From Sphingobacterium sp. (GTDB lineage: Bacteria; Bacteroidota; Bacteroidia; Sphingobacteriales; Sphingobacteriaceae): a DNA stretch of 64,000 nt. The notes beneath the pieces were generated by a model. It searched no databases. It worked only from the letters and a program-made list of their open reading frames with translations, and was not told the DNA's origin. This document shows, piece by piece, positions 46,290 through 56,543 of the stretch (position 1 is the stretch's first letter; each line of letters begins with the position of its first letter). The stretch is from assembly GCA_029239355.1 (NCBI GenBank), contig JAQZAZ010000006.1, positions 62,001-126,000 on the forward strand. Direction: 5' to 3'. A program made the position numbers and the translations under genes.

Positions 46290-46841
46290 TTAAAAAAACA
46301 TAAAAAGAATTTTTTGGATAAGATGCTTTAGCGTATTGGTGGTATTGAGCAATTGGTTTTGGACAGTTTTAGTAGATATCCCTAATAATTTCGCGATTTC
46401 CTTTACGGTTTTATCTTCATCATAATGTAATAGGAATATAGCCCTACGCTTTTGGGGCATGCGCGCAATCCACGTGTTGAGCATTAATTCAAGTTCTGCC
46501 TGCCTATATCTTTCATCAGCAGTTGACCCGTCACTCAGCTCTTCTACCAAAGTTTCCAGTTGGTCAAAGTACTTCTTTTCCTTTCTAAACTTGTCAATCA
46601 CCTTAAAACGGACTGCTTGACATAGGTAATGATCGACATCTGAGATCACTTTCCGATCACGTTTCTCCCATAAATCAATATAAAGATCCTGAATAATTTC
46701 TTTTGCTGTTCCTTCATCTTTCAACCGACGAAAGGCAAGTTCATACAATTTCTTCCAAGTCCGATGATAAAGTTCGTCGAATGCATCTTCATTCGATTCT
46801 TTCACCAGAAGAAAAAGATCCTCAAGACTTGTATTGCCCAT
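46290..46841 (-). CDS. ECF sigma-70 factor of the Bacteroidota FecI type
   Basis: 183 residues: region 2 (AFDELYHRTWKKLYELAFRRL..., DLYIDLWEKRD) and region 4 with HTH (MPQKRRAIFLLHYDEDKTVKEIAKLLGISTKTVQNQL). It directs transcription of the susCD unit when released by FecR. It is the first gene of the block; a poly-A-rich leader precedes it. Its length and the regions it lacks fit the Bacteroidales-type sigma family. Confidence 0.93.
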   Translation of the reverse strand: MGNTSLEDLFLLVKESNEDAFDELYHRTWKKLYELAFRRLKDEGTAKEIIQDLYIDLWEKRDRKVISDVDHYLCQAVRFKVIDKFRKEKKYFDQLETLVEELSDGSTADERYRQAELELMLNTWIARMPQKRRAIFLLHYDEDKTVKEIAKLLGISTKTVQNQLLNTTNTLKHLIQKILFMFF

Positions 46842-47172
46842 AACCGAAGATTTATATTGTTATGATATATATTGGTTTAAAATTGATAGATGCAATATAT
46901 AAAATCTAGATGGAAGTTCCTATAAGCACTATGCTTACGGCAATTCGAAACTAAGCAAACCACCGGCTTAGAAATCTCGATTGAAGTAGGTACCCATACA
47001 ACAGTATTCTATATTGAAAAATATAAGTTGTGCATTTTCGTCCATCATAGATACTAATCCTCCGAAAAACTCAGGGACTAAAAATTTAGCAGAAATTGTT
47101 TTTTAGATAGGCTAAAACATGTGCTAGTTAATTTAGGTGCTCCATTCGCGGATGGAGCACCTGTACGATTAG
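46842..47172. other. Intergenic region with an rsgA-end hairpin
   Basis: About 330 bp. A perfect 11-bp hairpin AGGTGCTCCAT / ATGGAGCACCT (47135-47162, 6-nt loop) follows the rsgA stop by ~10 bp and probably ends that transcript. The rest upstream of the sigma gene shows no ORF; the sigma promoter must be here. Confidence 0.6.
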
Positions 47173-48225
47173 TTAACGTTTCTTTATTTTCTTAGCCTCT
47201 TCAGAAATTTTCGCAAAAGACTTGTCTCTTCTGCGTTTTTCATGTTCAGAAGCAGAAAAATACCAGGATTCTTTTCGCAACTTAAGATAACTATGATAGA
47301 CATCTTCAGCTAGAAGACCGTTGTTTACAGCTTCGATAACAGCACAATCCGGTTCATTAACATGTGTACAATTTTCAAAACGGCAGGATGCTACCAAATC
47401 GGACATATCATATATCTGTGCTAAGGTCTCCGGATTGTCTGAAGCTAAACCAAATTCTCTAACCCCTGGTGTATCTATTAAAATCCCATTATCTCTCATC
47501 AGTATCATCTCCCGTCGGGTGGAGGTATGTCGCCCTTTGCCAGAAGATTTGCTTATCTCAGACGTTGAAAATACCGTTCGTTCACATAGCGCATTGATCA
47601 AAGAACTTTTGCCAACACCTGATGATCCCACGAGCACGACAGTTTCGCCCTTTTTAATTGATTCATGTACCGGAAGGATAGTTTCAGGTAAAAGTATACT
47701 TGTGAAAAATATTGGTATTTGCTGCTCAATATGTTTGAGCGCCCCATCTATTTGCTGGCGATTAAATATCAAATCAGATTTGGTTAGAATCAATACTGGT
47801 TGAATATTTTCTTCTAAAATCTGAACCATAAAACGTTCTATTCGACGAACATTGAAGTTGGCATCGAGGCTTTGTACAATAAATGCTTTGTCAACATGGG
47901 ATGCGATAGCTTGTCGCTCGGATTCCGCACCGCTCCTTCTTCGAAATAAGGTATGTTTACGTGCTAAAATATCTATAATTATAGCTTTATTGTCCTCAAA
48001 AGGTTGGAAGATAATCCAATCGCCAACACATGGAAGCTCGAAGGAAGACTTCCCGTACAGCACATTGCCTGCCAGCTCACACAAAAGTCGGCCACTTTCG
48101 GCAATGACTTCATAATTGGTCTTGTTTACTGCAGCAACACGGCCATGAAAAAGATTTTTATATTGTGAGCTTTCTTTAAGTCGGAACAGATTGTCGTTCC
48201 AACCATATAATGATAAGTTATTCAC
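47173..48225 (-). CDS. rsgA: Small-ribosomal-subunit-dependent GTPase A
   Basis: 350 residues. An N-terminal OB fold (GRVAAVNKTNYEVIAESGR, GDWIIF), then a circularly permuted GTPase: LTKSDL (G4) precedes GSSGVGKSSLINAL (G1), the TS-rich switch RHTSTRRE and DTPGVREF (G3), followed by a zinc-binding CRFENCTHVNEPDCAV and a C-terminal helix with a basic tail. It is a late-stage 30S ribosome maturation GTPase. It is a housekeeping gene lying between two parts of a carbohydrate locus. Confidence 0.95.
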   Translation of the reverse strand: MNNLSLYGWNDNLFRLKESSQYKNLFHGRVAAVNKTNYEVIAESGRLLCELAGNVLYGKSSFELPCVGDWIIFQPFEDNKAIIIDILARKHTLFRRRSGAESERQAIASHVDKAFIVQSLDANFNVRRIERFMVQILEENIQPVLILTKSDLIFNRQQIDGALKHIEQQIPIFFTSILLPETILPVHESIKKGETVVLVGSSGVGKSSLINALCERTVFSTSEISKSSGKGRHTSTRREMILMRDNGILIDTPGVREFGLASDNPETLAQIYDMSDLVASCRFENCTHVNEPDCAVIEAVNNGLLAEDVYHSYLKLRKESWYFSASEHEKRRRDKSFAKISEEAKKIKKR

Positions 48226-48813
48226 TACTTAATAATTTAAAATGATGAAATAAATTGATTAAATCCTTTGTAATCGAATGACTTGTGGCATAAAAATCCC
48301 CTTTGATAATGTGATAACTACCAAACCTAAGATTTAAGGAACAGGTCACCCGGCATTAGGCAATCATTCCAATCGTTAAACTATAATATGTGAATAGTTT
48401 CTTTTGCATAGGCTATAAAGATAAATAATAATTTTAATATTCTCCTGCTTACAGCTTACATACGCATAGTTTAGTAAGATTCCTTAACTTTACTTTCTTT
48501 ATCATAATAGCCGATCTTCATAAGAATACCATAATTGATAACCTCAAATTTATCCTTCATATTGGTGATACTTACCTATTTAATAATGAAATTAATTATC
48601 GAACTGTAAATTCATATACTCTACCTTTTTCTGTGATAATAGCATAAAGTGAGGTCTTGGGAACATTCAATCTTCCTTTTTGGATTTTTATCAACGGCTT
48701 TTTTAAATTCTACTATTTATTGCTTTTGTCCTATATAATAAGATTTTATCCTGAGCGAATGGGTAAACCATATGCAACGCGCGATGAAACAGTTGATAAT
48801 TTTTTCAAATATC
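48226..48813. other. Intergenic region without a supported gene
   Basis: About 590 bp of AT-rich DNA between rsgA and the esterase gene. A minus-strand segment (~48495-48565) reads FEVINYGILMKIGYYDKES and stops; it could be the end of a lost gene, but it has no start and no family. Confidence 0.35.
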
Positions 48814-49818
48814 TTAGTTAATTAGGTTTATATTTTGTAAAAAACTGTCTATGTGATCAACACAGCTATCTACCCAGGGATGAAAAAGCCAAAATGGGTG
48901 TACTTGCACATCAATGGTATGCACTTCATATGCTATTCTCCAGTGTTTCAGCATTCCAACAAGCTCATTTTGCCCTGCATGAAACCTTGGAAATCCGCTA
49001 TTGATAAAAAGCATGGGGATACGTTTATCCGCTCTAGCCCAGAAGATTGGCGAAGCTTCTTTCCAAATTAACGGTTTTTCGGTAAAACTTCCACCGAGCC
49101 AAAAGACATCCGGAGAATCGCTTTTACGGGTTAAATTTAGTGACATGGGGGCCATAAAATCAACGACACCGTCCAGATTTACAATGGCTCTAACGCGCGT
49201 ATTATACTCTGCATTATGCGCAGGTTCAAAACGCTCAACATCGGCGGTTAAACCAACCAGGCTCGCTAATTGTCCTCCAGCAGAGCTCCCGGCTATGACA
49301 AGACGGCTGCTATCAATGCCAAATTGATCGGCGTGCTCTTTTATCCATAATATAGCAGATTTAATATTGATCACTGCCTGCGGATATTTAGCTTCTAACG
49401 ACAATTGATATTCTATCGGAATACATACATAACCTTTACGCGCCAATAATTGGGAAATCGGGATATCCATTTCTTTATTTCCTGAGCGCCAGCCGCCACC
49501 GTGTATCCACAAAATAGCGGTTCGCTTTTCTTTATCGCTGGGTCTAATAATGTCCAAATGCAAATCCCTGGCCCCATATGCTGTAGCTGGCAAATGTGCA
49601 TACACGAGGTTCCGCCATTCTACCAACCCTCTCGAATTATCAACTGCAGGTTTTATGTAGGGATGCTCCTTTTTTATTTGACGCCATACACGCAAGGTAT
49701 TATATGTTGTATCTTTTGGAATCAACTTTTCTTGCGCCTGCACAGGACATCTCGATAATAAGAAACAGATTATGCAACTGCTGGTTAATACGATCGCCAG
49801 ACTATCTTTCCATTTCAT
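48814..49818 (-). CDS. Secreted alpha/beta hydrolase, acyl-esterase (BD-FAE/lipase_3-like)
   Basis: 334 residues with a signal peptide (ending PVQAQ). Oxyanion motif HGGGWRSG (106-113), nucleophile Ser179 in AGSSAGG, catalytic acid probably in the NLDGVVDF region, and a His near the C-terminus (VHPFWLFHPW). Such enzymes in polysaccharide loci remove acetyl or feruloyl groups; within a pectin cluster, pectin acetylesterase activity is the first guess. Its first codons overlap the end of the pectin methylesterase gene by 17 bp. Confidence 0.8.
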   Translation of the reverse strand: MKWKDSLAIVLTSSCIICFLLSRCPVQAQEKLIPKDTTYNTLRVWRQIKKEHPYIKPAVDNSRGLVEWRNLVYAHLPATAYGARDLHLDIIRPSDKEKRTAILWIHGGGWRSGNKEMDIPISQLLARKGYVCIPIEYQLSLEAKYPQAVINIKSAILWIKEHADQFGIDSSRLVIAGSSAGGQLASLVGLTADVERFEPAHNAEYNTRVRAIVNLDGVVDFMAPMSLNLTRKSDSPDVFWLGGSFTEKPLIWKEASPIFWARADKRIPMLFINSGFPRFHAGQNELVGMLKHWRIAYEVHTIDVQVHPFWLFHPWVDSCVDHIDSFLQNINLIN

Positions 49819-50842
49819 TGAGCATCTTTTTAATGTTCCAATCTCCCATTACCTTTTCTAACTCATACACACCGCGTTTAGCAGCAGATAGCTGGTGCGA
49901 CCAAGCTGTTCGCTTCGAAAGATCTTTAGCTCCACCGCCCCTAGAGCCCAGTTCGGCATAAAAAACGGTTTTTTCTTTCTGAGGGAACAATTTGTCCCCC
50001 TTCCATTCATTCCAACCTTCTGGCACGATATGCTCCCCTAAATAACAGTCTATTAAAACAGTCCGGGCATAGGGACGCCAAGGCCTTCCCAAAAATACTT
50101 TACTGACAGACGTATCTGATCTCAAAAAATCACACTGATGAAAGACATATCCATAAGCTTGTCCAATCGGCGTAGCTGCGGCTGTGACGTAGGAATTTCC
50201 TAAAGAGATCATCTTGCAATTTGCAAAAAATGATGTCCCAGGACCAAAAATAAAATCTGTAGTTCCACTGATACAACAATTGGAGAAATAACTTCTACTA
50301 TTTCCTTTCCCAAGGTATAATGTATCCTGAAATCCCAATAAAAGACAATTTACAACGGCGATACAATCACCTTCCAGATGAAGGGCTACAGCTTGGCCTA
50401 CAGGTCCGGCTGCATTTTCGATACTGATATTTTTTATTAAAACGCCACTGGCCCTTACCAATAATGTATAACTACTGAATGTGCCCAATTTGGTCTGTCC
50501 TGTCTCATCCGGACATTCTGTTATCTTACCCGCATAGTCATCGAATACAATTTTCGTTTCCATAGCGTCTTCTCCAACAAGTTGAAGATTTTCCAAATAG
50601 GCTGGAATTACTATCTTTTCGCGATAAACGCCTTTTTTTACCAAAATCCGGACGGAATGATCACCACGGAAAGCGCGCACCGTATTGATTGCTGCTTGTA
50701 TACTTTTAAAATCTCCATTTCCTTGTTTATCTACCGTAATCACTTCCGTTGGCGCGCACCTTACCTGCCCGCTGCACAGCAACAGCAGTGAAAAAATTAA
50801 ACATAAATAAAGTAGTTCTTTTATCGCAATACGTTTATCCAT
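49802..50842 (-). CDS. Pectin methylesterase, carbohydrate esterase family 8
   Basis: 346 residues with a signal peptide (ending RCA). A right-handed beta-helix with the CE8 active site intact: Gln150 (GQAVAL), Gln172-Asp173 (GFQDTLY), Asp196 (GTTDFIFG), and Arg253/Trp255 (LGRPWRP). It hydrolyses methyl esters of homogalacturonan, exposing pectate to lyases and hydrolases. It is the second gene of a three-gene operon, 30 bp after the GH43 gene, and overlaps the esterase gene. Confidence 0.93.
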   Translation of the reverse strand: MDKRIAIKELLYLCLIFSLLLLCSGQVRCAPTEVITVDKQGNGDFKSIQAAINTVRAFRGDHSVRILVKKGVYREKIVIPAYLENLQLVGEDAMETKIVFDDYAGKITECPDETGQTKLGTFSSYTLLVRASGVLIKNISIENAAGPVGQAVALHLEGDCIAVVNCLLLGFQDTLYLGKGNSRSYFSNCCISGTTDFIFGPGTSFFANCKMISLGNSYVTAAATPIGQAYGYVFHQCDFLRSDTSVSKVFLGRPWRPYARTVLIDCYLGEHIVPEGWNEWKGDKLFPQKEKTVFYAELGSRGGGAKDLSKRTAWSHQLSAAKRGVYELEKVMGDWNIKKMLNEMER

Positions 50843-50872
50843 CCCTTTGTTGTTGATTATTTTTTATTGTAT

Positions 50873-52519
50873 TTATTTGCTTATTCGAAACCAATCTACC
50901 TCCGCATACCCACTGTCGTTAATCTGTTTATCCCGACTAGCATACAAGCCAAGAGTTGCACCTATCCATTTCCCGGGTTTAGCTCGGAAAGCTCTTTCTA
51001 CCTCCAAATACTTTTTTCCATCAGTACTATACGACCAGCTACAATTATGTCCATCTTTGACCTGTACACGCAGGTAAACAAAATCATCTGGCAAATCAGT
51101 CAACAGACGTGTGCTTTCTTCGTTTCCGGCATAAGATTTCATACAACTTCCATAATATAGATGAAATACTCCATTATCTCTACGAATAAAAAGTTGGCTA
51201 TAATCCTCGCCCACAACTACAAAACCTGCTTTTTCTGCTAAATCTTTTTCATTTGGTCGTAGCCGAATCTTAGCCGTCGCAACGAAATTATCAGCAGGAA
51301 ATTTTTGTGTCAGAATATTTGGCAGAGCCATTAGATTTTTGCTCCCATGAGGAATCTGCTGACTATAGAGACGCAGGCTTCCTTTTTGTGACGGCATTAA
51401 CCAATTACCGTCAGGATTAGCCTGCCATTGCCATTGTAGACCCAATTTAGGCGTGTCAAATTCGTCTGACTCCTGTGGATTTACTTGTGGGAATAGTTGC
51501 TTGCCAACATTTGGCTTTGTATAGGTCATAACCGGTGTACCTATGCCATCTCCATCTTTGTCTTCTCCTATGACAGGCCAATCTGCTCTCCATACCATGG
51601 GTTGCAAATGCACAACACGCCCCATGGCATCCTTGTCCTGAAAATGAAAAAACCAGTCTTCGCCACTAGGGGTATCCACCCAGGCGCCCTGGTGAGGGCC
51701 ATTTACCGTTGAGTTGTTCTGCGCCATCACAATCTTACGCTCATAAGGTCCATATATATTTTTTGACCTTAGGATAAGTTGCCAGCCTGTTGCTACACCG
51801 CCTGCTGGAGCAAACAAATAATAATACCCATTTCGCTTATAAACTTTCGGCCCCTCTATGGTTGGATCCAGCTCGTGTCCATCATAGACTATTGTGCCCC
51901 TGTCCAATACACTTGTTCCCTCGGTGTTCATCTGAGCGATTCCAATCACACTCTTCAAGCCCGCTCGGCTGCCCGCGTAGGCATAAGCTAAATAGGATTT
52001 GCCATCTTCGTCCCAAAATGGACAGGGATCAATTAACCCTTTTCCTTCAAAAACCAAACTTGGCTTGGACCATGCCCCTCGAATATCTTTCGTCTTAATC
52101 TGGTAAATGCCAAAATCTGGATCGGGGTAATAGATATGAAACTCATCATTGTGGTAACGTATCGACGGCGCCCATACTCCCCCACCATGCTGTACTTGAT
52201 TAAATACCGATTCAGGGACCTGCCGCTTTAGAGCATGTCCGATTATTGTCCAGTTAACCATATCTTTTGAATGAAGAATAGGCAATCCAGGACTATGGTT
52301 GAAGCTAGAGGCAATCATGTAATAATCCTCTCCGACACGTATAGCATCTGGATCAGAATAATCCGCATTTATTATAGGATTTTTAAACTTTCCATTACCC
52401 AAATCGGGATTCCAGACCTGGGAGTTATAGTATTGTCCAAATGTAAAAGAAACTGAACTCAACGTGAGGTAGCCTAATAAAGCTGTACATTTCCATCTAT
52501 TTTTCCAAATGTCTACCAT
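50873..52519 (-). CDS. Glycoside hydrolase family 43 enzyme (beta-xylosidase/arabinofuranosidase type)
   Basis: 548 residues; signal peptide (ending TFGQ). The five-bladed propeller (~45-340) has the GH43 catalytic set: base in DYSDPDAI (Asp56), pKa modulator Asp164 (GLIDPCPFWD), acid Glu222 (TIEGPKVYK). A C-terminal beta-sandwich (~365-548; FDTPKLGLQWQW, GAGLY-like 'GATLGLYAS') is the family's concanavalin-like module. It looks like subfamily 12. Subfamily 12 members remove alpha-arabinofuranose or beta-xylose from plant glycans. It is first in the pectin operon. Confidence 0.9.
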   Translation of the reverse strand: MVDIWKNRWKCTALLGYLTLSSVSFTFGQYYNSQVWNPDLGNGKFKNPIINADYSDPDAIRVGEDYYMIASSFNHSPGLPILHSKDMVNWTIIGHALKRQVPESVFNQVQHGGGVWAPSIRYHNDEFHIYYPDPDFGIYQIKTKDIRGAWSKPSLVFEGKGLIDPCPFWDEDGKSYLAYAYAGSRAGLKSVIGIAQMNTEGTSVLDRGTIVYDGHELDPTIEGPKVYKRNGYYYLFAPAGGVATGWQLILRSKNIYGPYERKIVMAQNNSTVNGPHQGAWVDTPSGEDWFFHFQDKDAMGRVVHLQPMVWRADWPVIGEDKDGDGIGTPVMTYTKPNVGKQLFPQVNPQESDEFDTPKLGLQWQWQANPDGNWLMPSQKGSLRLYSQQIPHGSKNLMALPNILTQKFPADNFVATAKIRLRPNEKDLAEKAGFVVVGEDYSQLFIRRDNGVFHLYYGSCMKSYAGNEESTRLLTDLPDDFVYLRVQVKDGHNCSWSYSTDGKKYLEVERAFRAKPGKWIGATLGLYASRDKQINDSGYAEVDWFRISK

Positions 52520-52990
52520 AAAATTTGTTTATAAAGGTTTCTATTATAATTCTAAATTCGATTTTTCCGCAAATTCATCCTAGCTTCAGATTCTCCAGTA
52601 TCATTTTTTTTGACCTGAGTACCCTTCTTTTTGCCTCATGCCTAAAGCTTTACCTCCCAAAAGCTATAGCTCCAAAATAGCCTTCTTTTGACTCCTCAAT
52701 AAAAAAGAACAAAAATTTTGAATATTTATCAAAATAGAGAAATGATGCCTTTTATACTATGAACAGGAAACTTGGTTATCACACCAAGATAATTATTATT
52801 TAGATTTTCCTTTCGAGATTTCTACGCAATCGTTCTCATTAATAATCCTATTCATCAGTTGAATTAGGTTAAGTGTAGATTTGCAAGTAAATCATCAGGG
52901 CCGTCAAAGAGTAATTTAAACAGCCCTGAGCAATGGAATTAAAAACTAAACTACCTCGCGACGCCAATACAACTAAAATCATAAAGCATG
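52520..52990. other. Intergenic region without a supported gene
   Basis: About 470 bp between the GH43 start and the reductase end. A 7-bp inverted pair TCAGGGC/GCCCTGA (52888-52927) with a long loop may be a weak terminator of the reductase gene. The GH43 promoter is presumably nearer 52,550. Nothing else is seen. Confidence 0.4.
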
Positions 52991-54001
52991 CTAAAGCAGT
53001 TCTTCGTGCTGCATAAGATAAGCAAGTGCTTCTTTAACCGCTTGTTCGCTACTTTTTGGATTAAATCCTAGTTCCATGCGAGCCTTAGAAATATCAAAGT
53101 CCTGTTGGAGACCAGAAAACATAGCAATATCTTTAATGGTGATCAACGGTGGGTTCCCCTTTAGCTTTGCTGTAAATTGCATTAGTCCGGCAATCGCATA
53201 AAGCACAAACTTAGGAACAGCGGCCGGAATACTAAGTTTTAGTTCAGGATAAAGTCTTTGTGCTAATTTGGTGGTATCCGTAATACTCATACACTTTTCA
53301 TTGGTAAGTATATACCTTTCTCCCGATTTCCCTTTCTCTGCCGCGAGGTAGCAACCTTCGGCTACATCTTTTACATCTACCCAATTAAGGGTAATACCAG
53401 TGTCTACTGGAATCTGTTTGGTCAAAATCAATTGTAACACGCTATAGGAAACATTTAGAGGAAGAAAGGCCTCACTGCCAATCATCGCTCCCGGCATTAC
53501 GGAAACCAGTTCTACACCGAGTTCTGCTGCCAATTTAAAAGCCAATCTTTCCCCATCGTTCTTAGAATTATAATAAGCATCCCTGCGATCAGAATTATAG
53601 CCATTACTTTCCTTAATTGGCAAATTACTGTAGTCCAAAGCTGCTATGGAACTCACATAAATGATTCTTTTGACTCCAGCCTCGGCAGCAGCTTCAATAG
53701 TATTACGTGTTCCGTGCATATTCACCTCGTAGATCTCTTTCTCAGGATCTTTTGCCCATAGCTTAAAAGCTGCACCTACTGCATAGAAGGTCTCAACGCC
53801 ATTAAGAGCTCGTACGAAAGAAGCTTTGTCAGTAATGTCTGCTTGGACGACTTCGCAATTCAGCTCTTTGAAACAATTGTAGTTTCTATTATTACGTACC
53901 GACGCTCGTACGTTAAAGCCTTTTTTTATTAATAGTCTTACTAGATTATTGCCCAAATGTCCGTTAGCACCGGACACCAATACCAAATTTTTATTTGTCA
54001 T
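52991..54001 (-). CDS. NAD-dependent epimerase/dehydratase family reductase (dihydroflavonol-4-reductase-like)
   Basis: 336 residues from MTNKNLVLVSG at 54001. Rossmann motif SGANGHLGNNL, the extended-SDR catalytic Tyr-Lys in YYNSKNDGERLA, and VYVSSIAALDYS-like strand 5 (here IIYVSSIAALDY). It resembles dihydroflavonol-4-reductase/cinnamoyl-CoA-reductase relatives, NADP-dependent reducers of carbonyl groups. It is 65 bp downstream of the CRP-like gene in the same direction, so it is likely controlled with it. Confidence 0.85.
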   Translation of the reverse strand: MTNKNLVLVSGANGHLGNNLVRLLIKKGFNVRASVRNNRNYNCFKELNCEVVQADITDKASFVRALNGVETFYAVGAAFKLWAKDPEKEIYEVNMHGTRNTIEAAAEAGVKRIIYVSSIAALDYSNLPIKESNGYNSDRRDAYYNSKNDGERLAFKLAAELGVELVSVMPGAMIGSEAFLPLNVSYSVLQLILTKQIPVDTGITLNWVDVKDVAEGCYLAAEKGKSGERYILTNEKCMSITDTTKLAQRLYPELKLSIPAAVPKFVLYAIAGLMQFTAKLKGNPPLITIKDIAMFSGLQQDFDISKARMELGFNPKSSEQAVKEALAYLMQHEELL

Positions 54002-54065
54002 GTGTATGGATTTTAAATGATAAGGCAAAGTTCCGCCTCGTAAATTTAAAATCGCTTCACAAATG

Positions 54066-54638
54066 TTACTTAATGATATTTCTCCGGATACGACTCAAAC
54101 TTTTAGCGTTCATACCCAAAAAAGAAGCAATATACTGCATTGGTACATTGCGTAATAATTCCGGATGCTCTGTCATCAATTTCAGATATCGTTTGTCTGC
54201 AGTAAGAGTTGCAAGCTCCTTCGACCTTTGCTCATTATACGACAATGACTCCTGAAACACATAGATGCTAAAATCTTTGAATGAAGGTATTTGTATTAAA
54301 AGGTCTAGGTTTTTCTTGCTAATGCGCAATAATTCACATTCGGTAATACATTCTAGATTTTCATCTGATCGGGTTTGACTATTGAAATTTATATACGAGG
54401 TGATAAAACCCGGCGGGCAGTTAATATGTGTAGTCACTTCATCCCCTTTATCATTATAATGAAACAAACGAACAAATCCCGATACAACAAAATATAAATA
54501 AGTTGGAATCTTTCCCTCCTCTTCGAGGATATGGTTTTTGGGACACAAAACGGGTTCCATAAAACGCTTGCACAGATCCTTTTCCAAATCAGAAAGAGTG
54601 ACATGTTGTGTAATAAGTTCGATAAACTTTGCGTGCAT
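54066..54638 (-). CDS. Crp/Fnr-family transcriptional regulator
   Basis: 190 residues: cyclic-nucleotide-binding-like domain (~25-115; EEGKIPTYLYFVVSGFVRLF) without the cAMP-contact motif, a helix, then a degenerate winged HTH at the C-terminus (VPMQYIASFLGMNAKSLSRIRR). Such short Bacteroidota Crp relatives respond to unknown signals. It probably regulates the reductase gene that follows. Confidence 0.85.
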   Translation of the reverse strand: MHAKFIELITQHVTLSDLEKDLCKRFMEPVLCPKNHILEEEGKIPTYLYFVVSGFVRLFHYNDKGDEVTTHINCPPGFITSYINFNSQTRSDENLECITECELLRISKKNLDLLIQIPSFKDFSIYVFQESLSYNEQRSKELATLTADKRYLKLMTEHPELLRNVPMQYIASFLGMNAKSLSRIRRNIIK

Positions 54639-54884
54639 TATTGCTATTAAATTACTTCTCTAGTATTTTTTACCGATCAATATCCCTTGTATTGACAGTT
54701 GTGCAAATTAGCAAAAAGGTTGCCCATTGCAAGCAACCGTATGATCAAAAGGATTGCGCGAAAGCATTTAGACTGTCTAAGCGATATCTTGTAGTATTGG
54801 AGGTTTTAGCATTTCGACCTCTTTGGAAATCATATGAATTTCTATTTTTTGCCGTATTTTTTTAAACCAGGTAATACTGACAAT

Positions 54885-56543
54885 CTACTTACCCACTTTA
54901 GCCTGATGTTCCTTTTCGACAAATAAACCATCAAGAAAAAGATACCTACCTCTAAATTCTTCGCGAGATGCCTGTGCCTCAACATTTAAGTTAAGTATAT
55001 TCATAAATTTGTCTGTTGCTGTGGTTTTTGGCCATATAGCAAGATCTCCCCCATTGGGATTGCCGGTTTTAATGAAATTCATAAAGTAGCGCTGTCCGAG
55101 CTGCGATACTTTGTAATCATCTTCCGTCCAAGCGAAAACATCATTGCTCTTCAGGTTTCCCAATAGGTATTCGATATCGCTTGCATGAGAGGCTCCCGGT
55201 AGAGCTGGCGGCAGATCATCCCCTTTGTCCGTAGCATTGGCAGATTTTTTACTTATCCCTCCAGCAAGTCCTGTCTGCACATCGCTATAGGCTGGACTCA
55301 TCGGCGGGCGTGCCTTGCTAAATGTATAGACGTATACTGGCTGACCACTATTCTTGCGTTGTAGCTCAAGCCACTTCCATGTACTATAAACAATAAAATT
55401 ATCGCTGGCTAGGGCAGTTGCTGACTTGATAACCTCATTTTCTGTTTTTCCGGGATACAATTTGAGTACGTCATCAGCTTTAGCGCCGAACTGCTCCCGT
55501 ACTAACCTTTCATAGTTGTCCGGTGATGGATAGGATTTTCCCATAAAGGCAGCATAAGGAGCTTCTGTAGAGGTCCAGCCGGCAAGCAGAGGAACTTTCG
55601 ACTGTTCTCCCCCTTCAAATATCTCCAGCGGTGATTTAGGAAAAAAATAACCGTCTACAATCAGACGTGTCATAAAAGCACCGGGCTCACTTGCGCGGTC
55701 GAGTAGTTCATTTGCAGGAATTTCACGCAACTGACTAAGGTTTTGCGCATTTATCTTGGTAGCAAATGCGATACCTTGTTGTTCTTGCTCTACAAGTGAA
55801 ACAGTACCATATCTCAAATTAAAAACACTTCCACTTTGACCAATGGCACGCTTAAACAATCCCTTGGAAAGAGGACTACCCATCTGCGCAGATACAGACA
55901 TACTTCCGGCTGATTCCCCCCCAATAGTAATTTCATCAGGATCCCCACCAAAAGCGGATATATTTTTTTGAACCCATTTTAATGCAGCATACTGATCTAA
56001 AAGACCATAATTTCCCGAGGCATGTTTCGATGATTCCTTGGTCAATTCTGGATGGGCAAAAAAGCCAAAAATTCCCAAACGGTAGTTGACTGTAACAACA
56101 ACTATCCCTGCTTTGGCAAAACTCTCGCCATCGTAACGGTTTTCTGATCCATCTCCCGCATTGAAACCACCACCATAAAAATAAACTAAAACAGGAAGTT
56201 TACCTGTGATTTCTACTTTTGGTCTCCAGACATTCAGGTAGAGGCAATCCTCACTTATACCCGGAGAGCGAAATCTCATATCACCATAGATTGGTTTCTG
56301 CATCGGTGAGCTTCCAAAACCATCCATCTTACGAATTCCTGTCCAATGATCGGCTGGTTGTGGCTCCTTCCAGCGAAGATCACCTATGGGAGGTTTTGCA
56401 TAAGGAATTCCACGAAATGTTTCCACTCCACTGGACAACGTAATTCCTTCTATTGCTCCCTCGTCAACCTTTACCTGGGGCCTTTGGGCAAAAACAAATG
56501 ATATAGCCAGGCAAGCGGCAATGGTAAAAAAAGTCTTTATCAT
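54885..56543 (-). CDS. Type-B carboxylesterase (COesterase family)
   Basis: 552 residues with a signal peptide (ending FVFAQ). Motifs: GIPYAKPPIGDLRW, EDCLYLNVWRP, oxyanion YFYGGGFNAG, nucleophile Ser211 in GGESAGSMS, catalytic acid about 320 (GWTSTEAPY) and His456 (SHASDIEYL). A periplasmic or secreted broad esterase for aryl, acyl or para-nitrobenzyl-type esters; the natural substrate is unknown. It is a single gene on the minus strand. Confidence 0.9.
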   Translation of the reverse strand: MIKTFFTIAACLAISFVFAQRPQVKVDEGAIEGITLSSGVETFRGIPYAKPPIGDLRWKEPQPADHWTGIRKMDGFGSSPMQKPIYGDMRFRSPGISEDCLYLNVWRPKVEITGKLPVLVYFYGGGFNAGDGSENRYDGESFAKAGIVVVTVNYRLGIFGFFAHPELTKESSKHASGNYGLLDQYAALKWVQKNISAFGGDPDEITIGGESAGSMSVSAQMGSPLSKGLFKRAIGQSGSVFNLRYGTVSLVEQEQQGIAFATKINAQNLSQLREIPANELLDRASEPGAFMTRLIVDGYFFPKSPLEIFEGGEQSKVPLLAGWTSTEAPYAAFMGKSYPSPDNYERLVREQFGAKADDVLKLYPGKTENEVIKSATALASDNFIVYSTWKWLELQRKNSGQPVYVYTFSKARPPMSPAYSDVQTGLAGGISKKSANATDKGDDLPPALPGASHASDIEYLLGNLKSNDVFAWTEDDYKVSQLGQRYFMNFIKTGNPNGGDLAIWPKTTATDKFMNILNLNVEAQASREEFRGRYLFLDGLFVEKEHQAKVGK

